From the NCBI GenBank assembly GCA_016708265.1, contig JADJGA010000012.1:1-64000 (forward strand): 64,000 nt of DNA, in the 5' to 3' direction. This DNA is from Saprospiraceae bacterium. Lineage in GTDB: Bacteria; Bacteroidota; Bacteroidia; Chitinophagales; Saprospiraceae. The translations under genes and the position numbers were made by a program. Of the stretch, positions 55,427 through 63,103 are shown in pieces; positions within the stretch are counted from its first letter, which is position 1; every line of letters starts with the position of its first letter. The notes beneath the pieces were generated by a model. The model was not told the origin of the DNA. It saw nothing but the letters and a program-made list of their open reading frames with translations, and did not search any database.

Positions 55427-58213
55427 ATGAACAATAAAAAAACCCTTTATCTTATTGATGGACATGCCTTGGTTTACAGATCTCATTATGCCTTTATAAG
55501 AAGACCTCTCATTAACAGTAAAGGCTTGAACACTTCTGCAATTTCAGGTTTTGTCAGGACTATCTGGGAAATACTAAATGACAGAAAACCAGATTCTATA
55601 GCGGTAGTCTTTGATCCTGAGGGTCCGACATTCAGGCATGAGGAATATGAACTGTACAAAGCCAACAGGGATAAACAACCCGAAGATATTCAGATAGCAA
55701 TTCCATACATTAAGAGAATTCTGGATGGATTCAGAATTCCTGTTATAGTGGTTGACAGATTTGAAGCAGATGATGTAATTGGCACTATAGCACTGAAAGC
55801 TGCAGAGACAGGTATGATCGCATACATGGTTACTCCTGATAAAGATTACGGTCAACTCGTAACAGAGGACATATTGATTTACAGGCCTATGGGCAATGGA
55901 GAAGGACATGAGGTTTTAGGTGTGGAAGAAATAAAAAATAAATGGGGAATTGAAAATACAGCCCAGGTAATAGATTTTCTGGCTATTCAGGGAGATGCCT
56001 CTGATAACATACCGGGTGTGAAAGGTATCGGAGAAAAGGGAACGCAAAAACTGATACAGGAATATGGTTCCCTTGAAAAAATATATGAAAACCTAGATAA
56101 AATAACTGGAAAAACACTCGAATATCTGGAAAATTCCCGTGAACAGGCATTTTTATCAAAATATCTTGCTACAATAAAAACAGATGTTCCGGTGGAAATA
56201 GATTTTGAAAAATATAAACTTGAACCATTTGACAAAGACCTGCTATCGGATGTATTCAGGGAACTGGAATTCAGATCGATGGCAAAATCGATACTTGGAG
56301 AAGAAAAAAAGGAGATTTTTCAATCAAACCTATTTGAAAACTTTTCAGCATCAGAAATAAAGGAAGAATTGACAAAAGCTCAACCCGAATACCAAATTGC
56401 ACAAAACAGTTTTACAGACAGCAACAAACAGTATTTTTTAATTGACTCAAATGATGAGATAGAGAAATTAATTGAAAAACTAAATGTTCAAACCCAATTT
56501 GCTTTTGACACAGAAACATCTGCCCTCGATCCCAATATTGCTGATCTTGTAGGATTGTCGTTCTCTTTTAAGGACAATGAAGCATATTATGTGCCGGTAA
56601 ACAGCCAGAATAAAGATTCAGTTTTGTCAAAATTCAAACCTGTTCTGGAAAATGAAAATATAGGAAAAATAGGGCAAAACTGCAAATATGATAATCTTGT
56701 GATGAGATGGCATGGAGTGGAAGTAAAAGGTGAGCTGTTCGATACAATGATCGGCCATTACCTGATAGAACCCGATATGCGGCACAAACTGGATTATCTT
56801 GCTGAAACCTATCTAAGTTATAAAATGATACCCATTGAGGATCTGATCGGCAAAAAGGGTAAAGAACAACTCAGCATGGCAGACATAGAAATAAATATCG
56901 TAAAAGACTATGCTGCCGAAGATGCTGATATAACATTTCAATTAAAAAAAATAATTGAAAAAAAACTTAAGGAGGATCAGGTCACAGAAGTGTTCCATAA
57001 TCTTGAAATGCCATTGATCAACGCACTGATGAATATAGAATACAATGGGGTCTATGTCGATATTGATTTTCTAAGAGATTATTCAACTGTACTCGATGAA
57101 CAAATTATAAAAAGTGAAAAAGAAATTTATCTAAAAGCAGGAGTAAAATTTAATATTGCATCTCCTAAACAGGTAGGTGAAGTCCTGTTTGACAAATTAA
57201 AAATACCTTATAGATGGACCAAGACATCAACTGAGCAGTATTCGACCAGTGAAGAAAAACTTAATGAACTCGGTTATCAGTTTGAAATCGTAAATGATAT
57301 ACTGAATTTCAGAAAATTGCAGAAACTCAAAAACACATATGTCGATTCACTTCCAAAACTGGTAAATCCAAAGACAAAGCGTATACATAGTTCATTCAAC
57401 CAGGCAAGGGCAGCAACCGGAAGACTAAGCTCTGAAAATCCTAATCTGCAGAATATTCCGATCAAAGACGAAGCTGGCAGAGAGATAAGAAAGGCCTTTA
57501 AACCAAGAAATGATGATTTTCTGATACTTTCTGCTGATTATTCACAGATTGAATTGCGCTTAATTGCCGATATGAGCGGAGACGAAGCAATGCTTGAAGC
57601 CTTCAACAATGATCTTGACATACACAGGGCTACCGCTTCAAAAATATTTGATGTTCCATTGGAAAATGTCAGTTCCGATCAGCGCAGACAGGCAAAAACC
57701 ATAAATTTCAGTATAGTTTATGGTGCAGGTTCTACAAATCTGTCAAGACAGCTTGAAATTCCAAAATCTGAAGCTAAAAAACTGATAGACAATTATTTTG
57801 AAGAATTTCATGGGTTGCAGAAATATTTTGAAGATATAGTTCAATATGCAAGAATGAATGGATTTGTACTTACCAAGATGGGAAGGAAAAGGAAACTTAG
57901 AGATATAAATTCAAGAAACAGCCTTGCAAGATCCAATGCCGAAAGAATGGCAATTAACACACCTGTACAGGGTACTGCAGCAGACCTCATTAAACTTGCA
58001 ATGATAAAAATCGACAAAGAACTGCAAAGCAGAAATTTGAAATCGAAAATGATTCTTCAGGTTCATGATGAATTGGTATTTGATATGCATAAATCTGAAA
58101 TTGATATTTTGCCTGATTTAGTAAAGGAAAACATGGAAAATGCTATATCCGGACTTAAAGTAAAAATAAAAGTTGATACAGGAATAGGTAATAACTGGCT
58201 TGAGGCACACTGA
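55427..58213 (+). CDS. polA: DNA polymerase I
   Basis: 928 residues, with all three domains. The 5'-3' exonuclease has LYLIDGHALVYRSHYAF, VDRFEADDVIGTIA, TPDKDYGQLV and GDASDNIPGVKGIGEKGTQKLI (to about 290). The 3'-5' exonuclease keeps its metal ligands: FAFDTETSALDP (about 362), GQNCKYDNLVM and YAAEDADITFQL, so proofreading should work, unlike in many PolA relatives. The polymerase has motif A SADYSQIELRLIAD (about 703), motif B RRQAKTINFSIVYG (about 755) and motif C QVHDELVFD (about 880). It removes RNA primers and fills gaps in replication and repair. It stands alone with its own -7 box. Confidence 0.98.
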   Translation: MNNKKTLYLIDGHALVYRSHYAFIRRPLINSKGLNTSAISGFVRTIWEILNDRKPDSIAVVFDPEGPTFRHEEYELYKANRDKQPEDIQIAIPYIKRILDGFRIPVIVVDRFEADDVIGTIALKAAETGMIAYMVTPDKDYGQLVTEDILIYRPMGNGEGHEVLGVEEIKNKWGIENTAQVIDFLAIQGDASDNIPGVKGIGEKGTQKLIQEYGSLEKIYENLDKITGKTLEYLENSREQAFLSKYLATIKTDVPVEIDFEKYKLEPFDKDLLSDVFRELEFRSMAKSILGEEKKEIFQSNLFENFSASEIKEELTKAQPEYQIAQNSFTDSNKQYFLIDSNDEIEKLIEKLNVQTQFAFDTETSALDPNIADLVGLSFSFKDNEAYYVPVNSQNKDSVLSKFKPVLENENIGKIGQNCKYDNLVMRWHGVEVKGELFDTMIGHYLIEPDMRHKLDYLAETYLSYKMIPIEDLIGKKGKEQLSMADIEINIVKDYAAEDADITFQLKKIIEKKLKEDQVTEVFHNLEMPLINALMNIEYNGVYVDIDFLRDYSTVLDEQIIKSEKEIYLKAGVKFNIASPKQVGEVLFDKLKIPYRWTKTSTEQYSTSEEKLNELGYQFEIVNDILNFRKLQKLKNTYVDSLPKLVNPKTKRIHSSFNQARAATGRLSSENPNLQNIPIKDEAGREIRKAFKPRNDDFLILSADYSQIELRLIADMSGDEAMLEAFNNDLDIHRATASKIFDVPLENVSSDQRRQAKTINFSIVYGAGSTNLSRQLEIPKSEAKKLIDNYFEEFHGLQKYFEDIVQYARMNGFVLTKMGRKRKLRDINSRNSLARSNAERMAINTPVQGTAADLIKLAMIKIDKELQSRNLKSKMILQVHDELVFDMHKSEIDILPDLVKENMENAISGLKVKIKVDTGIGNNWLEAH

Positions 58214-58335
58214 CAATATTAATGACGATTCATTATTCCATGATTTCCAATTAAAACAGTAAATTTCTACAAAAGAATTTGACAAATATTTACTATTTCT
58301 AAGATATGGTTTTATTATTTTCCAATAAAAAAACA

Positions 58336-58343
58336 TACTTTTG
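58336..58343 (+). promoter_or_regulatory. -7 promoter element for the thioredoxin-like lipoprotein
   Basis: TACTTTTG, 19 bases before the start at 58363. No clear -33 box. Confidence 0.5.
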
Positions 58344-58362
58344 CAGCTTAAATATTTAAAAT

Positions 58363-58815
58363 ATGAAATATCTGTCAATTGTTACTGTAGTTTTCTTCTT
58401 ATTCTCCTGTTCTTCAACCGGTTCCAAAAGCCATCCCGGATGGGGCACCAATCTTGAAGATGGAATTCAAAAAGCAGCTTCCGACAACAAATATGTTTTT
58501 GCATTATTCACAGGTAGTGACTGGTGTCCTCCATGTAAAAAACTTGAAGCTGATGTGCTTGAAAACGAGCAATTTAAAAAACTTGCCGGCGAGAAATTTG
58601 TAGAGGTTGTATTCGATTTCCCCAGAAAACCTGAAAATCAATTAAGTGCAGAACAAGCAACTTACAATAATAATACTGCTCAGAAATACTTTATCGAAGG
58701 ATTCCCAACAGTGATCATTTTTGACAAAAACGGCAATGAATTGAAGCGTTGGGTAGGATATATGCCAACAGCACTTGAAACCACACTCGGAGAATATCAG
58801 TCAGTATTGCGATAA
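58363..58815 (+). CDS. Thioredoxin-fold lipoprotein
   Basis: 150 residues. The lipoprotein signal MKYLSIVTVVFFLFSC has the lipid-carrying Cys at residue 16. The redox site is SDWCPPCKKLEADV (about 53-66) with a CPPC active centre, and the cis-proline loop is GFPTVIIFDKNG (about 117-128). The domain is of the DUF255/thioredoxin_7 type with LENEQFKKLA after the active site. It probably reduces or isomerises disulphides, or serves cytochrome maturation, on the periplasmic side. Monocistronic. Confidence 0.9.
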   Translation: MKYLSIVTVVFFLFSCSSTGSKSHPGWGTNLEDGIQKAASDNKYVFALFTGSDWCPPCKKLEADVLENEQFKKLAGEKFVEVVFDFPRKPENQLSAEQATYNNNTAQKYFIEGFPTVIIFDKNGNELKRWVGYMPTALETTLGEYQSVLR

Positions 58816-59333
58816 TTTCTCATTTTGTGTTTTAAGTTCTTTGTGAATAAGGAATATCAGTCTTCAATATCTCCGATACCTTATACATTAAGTATTTGTT
58901 CGAATCAGGGGTATAAAAATATTTTTACATCGAACCCGGTCATCATCGGGATACTAAGAAACAATAAAAATTACTTAAGTTAGCTTATTGTTCCTTAATG
59001 GCTCCGCACCGATTGCAATCATTATCACACTTGATTCGCATTCTTATTTGTCATACAGCAATAAAGACAATTGTTCAATAAGGTAATAGGGTATTATTCA
59101 TTTAATCAAACTGATTTAATTAAGTAAATTTTCGAAATAAGGATTTTGTTGTCCAAACAAACCTTATTTATAAACAAACTTTAGAAACAGATAAAATTCT
59201 TCTCAAATTGTTTAGACAGATACTTTGTTATTCAAACTAATAAATATTATAAATATTAAAACTAATAATTATAATATTTTTTTTTGTACATTCTGATTTT
59301 GTTTCCTGACCAGGGTTAATTTTAGGATAAAAA

Positions 59334-59361
59334 AGCTCTCAAACAGGGCTGTCTGAGAGCT
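59334..59361 (-). terminator. Orphan terminator reading leftwards
   Basis: AGCTCTCA (59334-59341) pairs exactly with TGAGAGCT (59354-59361). The A-run to the left (59328-59333) becomes a T-run on the minus strand, so the hairpin has the form of an intrinsic terminator for leftward transcription. No minus-strand gene precedes it within the window. Confidence 0.6.
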
Positions 59362-59464
59362 GAAAAGTGATATGGTAGGGACTTGACAACATTTTGTATC
59401 TTTGTGCCATTAGCAGATATTTATTTAATAATGCAAAACTACTGCTGCCATAAGAATTTTATAA

Positions 59465-59543
59465 CAGGAAAAACACCCTTTTTATACAGGAAAAACACCT
59501 AAAAAAAATAGGGAAAAATCCTATAAATAAATAGGAAAACAAC
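59465..59543 (+). promoter_or_regulatory. Four phased AGGAAAA iterons (probable operator)
   Basis: CAGGAAAAACACC at 59465-59477 and an identical copy at 59487-59499, then the diverged AGGGAAAAATCCT at 59510-59522 and TAGGAAAACAAC at 59532-59543. The GG pairs stand about 22 bases apart (59467, 59489, 59511/59512, 59534), two helical turns, so all copies face the same side of the DNA. The last copy abuts the -33 TTTG at 59544. This is the geometry of an activator array. The response regulator encoded 3 kb downstream is a candidate binder, by inference only. Confidence 0.7.
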
Positions 59544-59576
59544 TTTGATTTTTCAGTTATTTTTGTTATATATTTG
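59544..59576 (+). promoter_or_regulatory. Complete Bacteroidota promoter
   Basis: TTTG at 59544-59547, a 21-base spacer and TATATTTG at 59569-59576, the best promoter match in the window. Transcription would start near 59583, which places the ATG at 59568-59600 region out of use and supports the start codon at 59608. Confidence 0.8.
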
Positions 59577-59607
59577 TATTTATTATTTAATTCAAATATT
59601 TGTAATT

Positions 59608-59967
59608 ATGAAAAATCTAATAAAACATGAACCAATTTCGATAGAAAGAGCAGATGAATTAACACTCAATTTTATTGAAGCTTTAAACGTTGAAGTCCCA
59701 AAAATTGCAACCTGGGCTTGGTTTGATATAGATGAATTGAATGAATACCTGGATGAAGCCAAGTATCTTTGTAAAGCAAACAATAAAACATTTTCAGGAA
59801 TCAGAATATATATTGGTAAGTATTCTCCCGCGGAAAACAAAGGTTTTTTCACTGTTTATCTTGCACCAACTGAGACTGCTGATCTAAATGGAATGAAATC
59901 CCCAAAAGATCCAGATATAAAGATGAAGGCATTGAATTTGGGAGGTACAGGTATAGAAAGAATATAA
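59608..59967 (+). CDS. Small soluble protein of unknown function
   Basis: 119 residues from the ATG at 59608. A longer frame opens at 59545, but that start lies in the promoter and encodes an unrelated hydrophobic stretch, so 59608 is preferred. No signal peptide or membrane helix. Visible features are WAWFDIDELNEYLDEAKYLCK (about 35-55) and then a predicted strand segment SGIRIYIGKYSP (about 63-74), FFTVYLAPTE and a C-terminal LNLGGTGIERI. I recognise no named family; I have an uncertain memory of similar unnamed Bacteroidota proteins with a GIR.Y.G.Y core. It is first in the unit driven by the iteron promoter and lies 15 bases before a six-helix membrane protein gene. Confidence 0.75.
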   Translation: MKNLIKHEPISIERADELTLNFIEALNVEVPKIATWAWFDIDELNEYLDEAKYLCKANNKTFSGIRIYIGKYSPAENKGFFTVYLAPTETADLNGMKSPKDPDIKMKALNLGGTGIERI

Positions 59968-59982
59968 ATATTATTTAAAAAA

Positions 59983-60609
59983 ATGTCAGTTTATTATTAT
60001 TTGATCATTATTATCCCATTTTTGTCATTTATTACTTCTGTTTTTTTCAACAGGAATAAAACTTCAATTGATTTAGTATTCAGTATTATGCTTGGGTATA
60101 TTTTTTTGACAGAACTGACAGGAGTTTATGTAGGAAAATTTACAATTTACCCAAACTTTATTATTTACAATTTTTACTGCCTGATTTTTCCGCTGTTGAA
60201 TTTCTGGCTTTTTTCAAAAATCATTAATTCTGTTACTGTTAGAAAAAGGATACAGATATTGTCATATGCTTTGATCTTCGTCTTTATAGCTGACAACTTG
60301 GTTTACAGGAATTTATTCATTGAACAGCAATTTCATACTTATCTTGTTTCTTTGATAATTTTGATCTATATTATTGCTGTTAGCCTTAAAGAAATTTTAG
60401 AATCGGATATTGTAAACGAATATAATCGTTCCAAATCATTCTGGATAAGTCTGGGACTATTGCTTTTCTCAGTTCCTTTTCTGCCAGTAATGATAGCATT
60501 GAAAGTGATGATATACAATTTCGAGATCCGGAGTGTAATAAATTTATTATTAATATTAGTGATGAATACGTGTTTTATTATAGCTTCCAGGTGGACAAAA
60601 TATAAATAG
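59983..60609 (+). CDS. Six-helix membrane protein of unknown function (copy 1)
   Basis: 208 residues, almost wholly hydrophobic, with about six membrane helices (YYYLIIIIPFLSFITSVFF, IMLGYIFLTELTGVYV, YNFYCLIFPLLNFWLF, ILSYALIFVFIADNLVY, YLVSLIILIYIIAVSLKEIL, FWISLGLLLFSVPFLPVMIAL, and a last LLLILVMNTCFIIASRWTKYK). The protein at 61029 is a clear paralogue: both share FFNRNKT, the ..MLGY.F.TEL.G motif, QFHTY, S.W or SLG with SVP and P..IA.KV, and a C..IAS.WT.(H/Y)K ending. No catalytic motif is visible. The shared FHTY and polar SRSK-type loops could be a sensing or binding site. It follows the small soluble protein gene and may be co-transcribed with it. Confidence 0.8.
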   Translation: MSVYYYLIIIIPFLSFITSVFFNRNKTSIDLVFSIMLGYIFLTELTGVYVGKFTIYPNFIIYNFYCLIFPLLNFWLFSKIINSVTVRKRIQILSYALIFVFIADNLVYRNLFIEQQFHTYLVSLIILIYIIAVSLKEILESDIVNEYNRSKSFWISLGLLLFSVPFLPVMIALKVMIYNFEIRSVINLLLILVMNTCFIIASRWTKYK

Positions 60610-60757
60610 AAAAATTTTCATCGTTGAAGTATTCTGAGACAATCCTTTATATATTGATTTTAATTTACTTTGGAAACAATTTAAAAATTCAAAGTAAAGA
60701 ATTAATCTTTTTATAAAAAACAGTACTAATAACTGTATAAATATTAATAATTTAGAT

Positions 60758-60765
60758 TAAATTTG
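60758..60765 (+). promoter_or_regulatory. -7 promoter element for the second membrane-protein unit
   Basis: TAAATTTG matches TAnnTTTG, 33 bases before the ATG at 60799. No -33 TTTG at the standard distance and no AGGAAAA repeats here, unlike at 59465-59543. Confidence 0.4.
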
Positions 60766-60798
60766 TAACTAGTTTTTATTATTTTACAAATCACATTT

Positions 60799-61032
60799 AT
60801 GGAACATATAAATGATGATGATTCAAATCATACTCCTACCCGGGTATCGAACTCAATATTCAATTCCGGTAATCTACTATTTACATTTCACCTTACAACT
60901 ACAAGTGTCATCAGTAAAGTAAAAGGCATTTCAGTCTTTCTCACCGGCATAGCTGATCCAATAGCATTGTCAAAAGTAGTATTCTACAATCATAAAAAGA
61001 TAATTTGTTTTGATAAAACTGAACAGATATGA
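60799..61032 (+). CDS. Small ORF coupled to the second six-helix protein
   Basis: 77 residues. No family recognised. The N-terminus is polar (MEHINDDDSNHTPTR), followed by a mixed segment that could be two strands (LLFTFHLTTTSVIS, GISVFLTGIADPIALSKVVFY). The stop overlaps the start of the next gene (ATGA at 61029-61032), a sign of translational coupling, and it stands where the first unit has its 119-residue protein. It may be a degenerate or unrelated partner, or only a chance frame in the leader. Confidence 0.45.
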   Translation: MEHINDDDSNHTPTRVSNSIFNSGNLLFTFHLTTTSVISKVKGISVFLTGIADPIALSKVVFYNHKKIICFDKTEQI

Positions 61033-61658
61033 CTATTTATGAATATATTGTAATAATAATACCTTTGATATCTCTTGGAATTTCTATTTTTTTCAACAGG
61101 AATAAAACTCCTGTAGATAATATCTTCAGGGTAATGCTGGGGTATATGTTTATAACAGAACTGTTTGGAATAATACTATGTAAATTTACTTCCTATTATA
61201 AGGACTATGTAATTTTTAATTTTTATTTCCTTTGTTTGCCCTTGTTATTATTCCTTATTTTTTATAAACTGACATTATCGGATATTAAGAAAAAAAGGAT
61301 AAGGATTTTGTCCGTAATATTGGTTTTATTTTTTATAATTGATAACCTGATTTATAAGAATATTTTTATTGAATTGCAATTCCATACTTATATTTTAGCA
61401 TTAACGATGCTGATATTTTTAATGTACAGCAATCTAATAGAGATCATGAATTCTGATCATATTAGTGATTATTTTCGTTCAAAATCCGTACTTATAAGTC
61501 TGGGAATTTTGATCTATTCAGTACCTTATATGCCAATAGTTATTGCTTTTAAAGTTATCAATATTATTTTTGAAGTCAGGTGGATACTTGCTTTACCTTT
61601 GTATGTTACCATGCACACTTGTTTTATATTAGCATCATTATGGACCAGACACAAGTAA
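61029..61658 (+). CDS. Six-helix membrane protein of unknown function (copy 2)
   Basis: 209 residues, paralogous along its length to the protein at 59983. Helices include YEYIVIIIPLISLGISIFF, VMLGYMFITELFGIIL, FNFYFLCLPLLLFLIFY, ILSVILVLFFIIDNLIY, YILALTMLIFLMYSNLIEI and LISLGILIYSVPYMPIVIAF. The cytoplasmic or external loops FFNRNKTPVDN and IELQFHTY are kept from copy 1. The kinase gene starts within its last 19 bases, which strongly suggests the two proteins are made together. A role as the sensing membrane subunit for the kinase is inferred from context only. Confidence 0.8.
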   Translation: MTIYEYIVIIIPLISLGISIFFNRNKTPVDNIFRVMLGYMFITELFGIILCKFTSYYKDYVIFNFYFLCLPLLLFLIFYKLTLSDIKKKRIRILSVILVLFFIIDNLIYKNIFIELQFHTYILALTMLIFLMYSNLIEIMNSDHISDYFRSKSVLISLGILIYSVPYMPIVIAFKVINIIFEVRWILALPLYVTMHTCFILASLWTRHK

Positions 61659-62422
61659 TTTATTTGATACTATTCACAGTAATGGTTATGCTGATATTAG
61701 TCAGCATGGTTTTTATGTTATTCATTGTGTTTAACAGGAAAAGGATAAAATTTATCCTGGAAAAACAGGAAACACAAAGACAGGCAGAATTTGAGTTTGC
61801 CAAGATCAGAATTGAAAATCAGGAGCATTTGCTTAAAAATATCAGCTGGGAACTGCATGATAATATCGGACAACTCCTTTCAGTAAGTAAAATGCAATTG
61901 TCGATGCTCCCGCAACCTGATACAGAAACAGATAAAAAAATACTAAATGATACTATGGAACTGATCAGTAAGGTACTTGATGATATCAGGAGTCTTTCTA
62001 GATCCCTCAATACTGAATCTATTGGATTTATGGGTCTGCTGACAGCTACCAAATTTGAAATTGACCGCTTGAATCGTCTCAAGTTTATAAATGCAAGGTT
62101 TAATATCACGGGAACACCTGTGAAACTACATAATAGTGATGAGATCATATTGTTCAGGATCATCCAGGAGTTGATGTCAAATGTGATCAAGCATGCCAAA
62201 GCATCTAATTTTGATCTGGTTTTCAGTTTTGGAAATGATGAACTTATTATAACTGCGAGTGATAATGGGGTGGGGATGAAAACTAAAACTGAAAATTATG
62301 GATTAGGGTTAAAAAATATAGTATCAAGGATAAAATTGTTGAACGGAAGCATAAATTTTGAAAATAAAGAAAAAAGAGGCTTGTTGACAACAATAAAATA
62401 TCCTTTACCTTTAACATCATAA
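61640..62422 (+). CDS. Sensor histidine kinase of the NarX/DesK (HisKA_3) type
   Basis: 260 residues from the ATG at 61640, which gives the natural N-terminus MDQTQVIYLILFTVMVMLILVSMVFML; an in-frame ATG 60 bases earlier lies within the previous gene. There is a single membrane helix (about 6-32), then a coiled-coil (ILEKQETQRQAEFEFAKIRIENQEHLL). The phosphoacceptor His is in NISWELHDNIGQLLSVSKMQ (about 63-82). The ATPase has the N box IIQELMSNVIKHAKAS, G1 ASDNGVGM and G2 YGLGLKNIVSRIKLLNG. No ligand-binding domain is present, so the signal must come from a partner, plausibly the adjacent six-helix proteins. Confidence 0.9.
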   Translation: MDQTQVIYLILFTVMVMLILVSMVFMLFIVFNRKRIKFILEKQETQRQAEFEFAKIRIENQEHLLKNISWELHDNIGQLLSVSKMQLSMLPQPDTETDKKILNDTMELISKVLDDIRSLSRSLNTESIGFMGLLTATKFEIDRLNRLKFINARFNITGTPVKLHNSDEIILFRIIQELMSNVIKHAKASNFDLVFSFGNDELIITASDNGVGMKTKTENYGLGLKNIVSRIKLLNGSINFENKEKRGLLTTIKYPLPLTS

Positions 62423-62433
62423 ATTTTAGGAAA

Positions 62434-63075
62434 ATGAAAAAGCAGGTTTTTATTATCGATGATCACGAGCTATTCAGCAGATCTCTGGAAATGATGATTA
62501 ATAGTTTTGATGATTATACTGTGGTATTTTGCGGACAGAGCGGGAAAGATCTGATATTCAGATTGCAGGATTCATTAAAACCGGCTCCTGATATTATTTT
62601 ACTCGATTTAAACATGCCGGTAATGAATGGTCTTGAAACCATGGATTGGATATCGGTAAACAGACCCGAATTAAATGTCCTTGTTCTGTCGATGCAGGAC
62701 AATGATGACCTTGTACTGAAAATGATAAGAAAGGGAGTAAAAGGATATCTGCTGAAAGATATTTCGCCTCAAATTCTCCTTAAGGCATTGGATGATACCC
62801 TGAATTACGGTTTTTTTCACTCTGGAAAAGTGACACAGGCTCTTCTAAATTCGCTTCATTGCGACAAAATGTCAACTGTTGACCTGAAAGACAAAGAACT
62901 TCAGTTCCTGAAACTTGCCTGCACCGAAATGACATATAAGGAAATTGCCGAAGTCATGAATTTAAGCCCTAAAACAATAGATGGCTACAGAGATATGCTT
63001 TTTGAAAAACTGGATGTGAAATCAAGGGTTGGGCTCGTGTTATACGCCTTGAAACATGATTTGTGTTCGATTTAA
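62434..63075 (+). CDS. NarL/LuxR-type response regulator
   Basis: 213 residues. The receiver has VFIIDDHELFSRS (acidic pocket, about 4-16), the phosphoacceptor Asp in IILLDLNMPVMNG (about 53-65), VLVLSMQDNDD and GVKGYLLKDISPQ with the conserved Lys (about 108). The C-terminal helix-turn-helix has LKDKELQFLKLACTEMTYKEIAEVMNLSPKTIDGYRDMLFEKLDVKSRVGLV (about 148-198). It starts 12 bases after the kinase gene and forms its cognate pair. Likely targets are nearby promoters, including the iteron array at 59465-59543, by inference. Confidence 0.94.
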   Translation: MKKQVFIIDDHELFSRSLEMMINSFDDYTVVFCGQSGKDLIFRLQDSLKPAPDIILLDLNMPVMNGLETMDWISVNRPELNVLVLSMQDNDDLVLKMIRKGVKGYLLKDISPQILLKALDDTLNYGFFHSGKVTQALLNSLHCDKMSTVDLKDKELQFLKLACTEMTYKEIAEVMNLSPKTIDGYRDMLFEKLDVKSRVGLVLYALKHDLCSI

Positions 63076-63103
63076 AATTTAATTGAACAGAATATTTCAA
63101 ATT

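Larger units (their letters stand above)
58816..59607. other. Long gene-free region ending in a regulatory segment
   Basis: 792 bases with no credible gene. It contains a weak hairpin near 58960-58992 (AACAATAA and TTATTGTT arms), a strong hairpin at 59334-59361, a TATCTTTG box at 59397-59404 without a matching -33, a direct-repeat array at 59465-59543 and a complete promoter at 59544-59576. A small RNA between the -7 box at 59397 and the promoter cannot be excluded. Confidence 0.55.

Noticed and set aside
58885..58920. tRNA-like GTTCGAATC segment
   Set aside because: A T-loop-like string alone; no matching acceptor stem or anticodon arm could be built around it.
59545..59607. Upstream start for the 119-residue protein
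   Set aside because: It lies inside the -33/-7 promoter and adds an unrelated hydrophobic stretch; 59608 fits the promoter.
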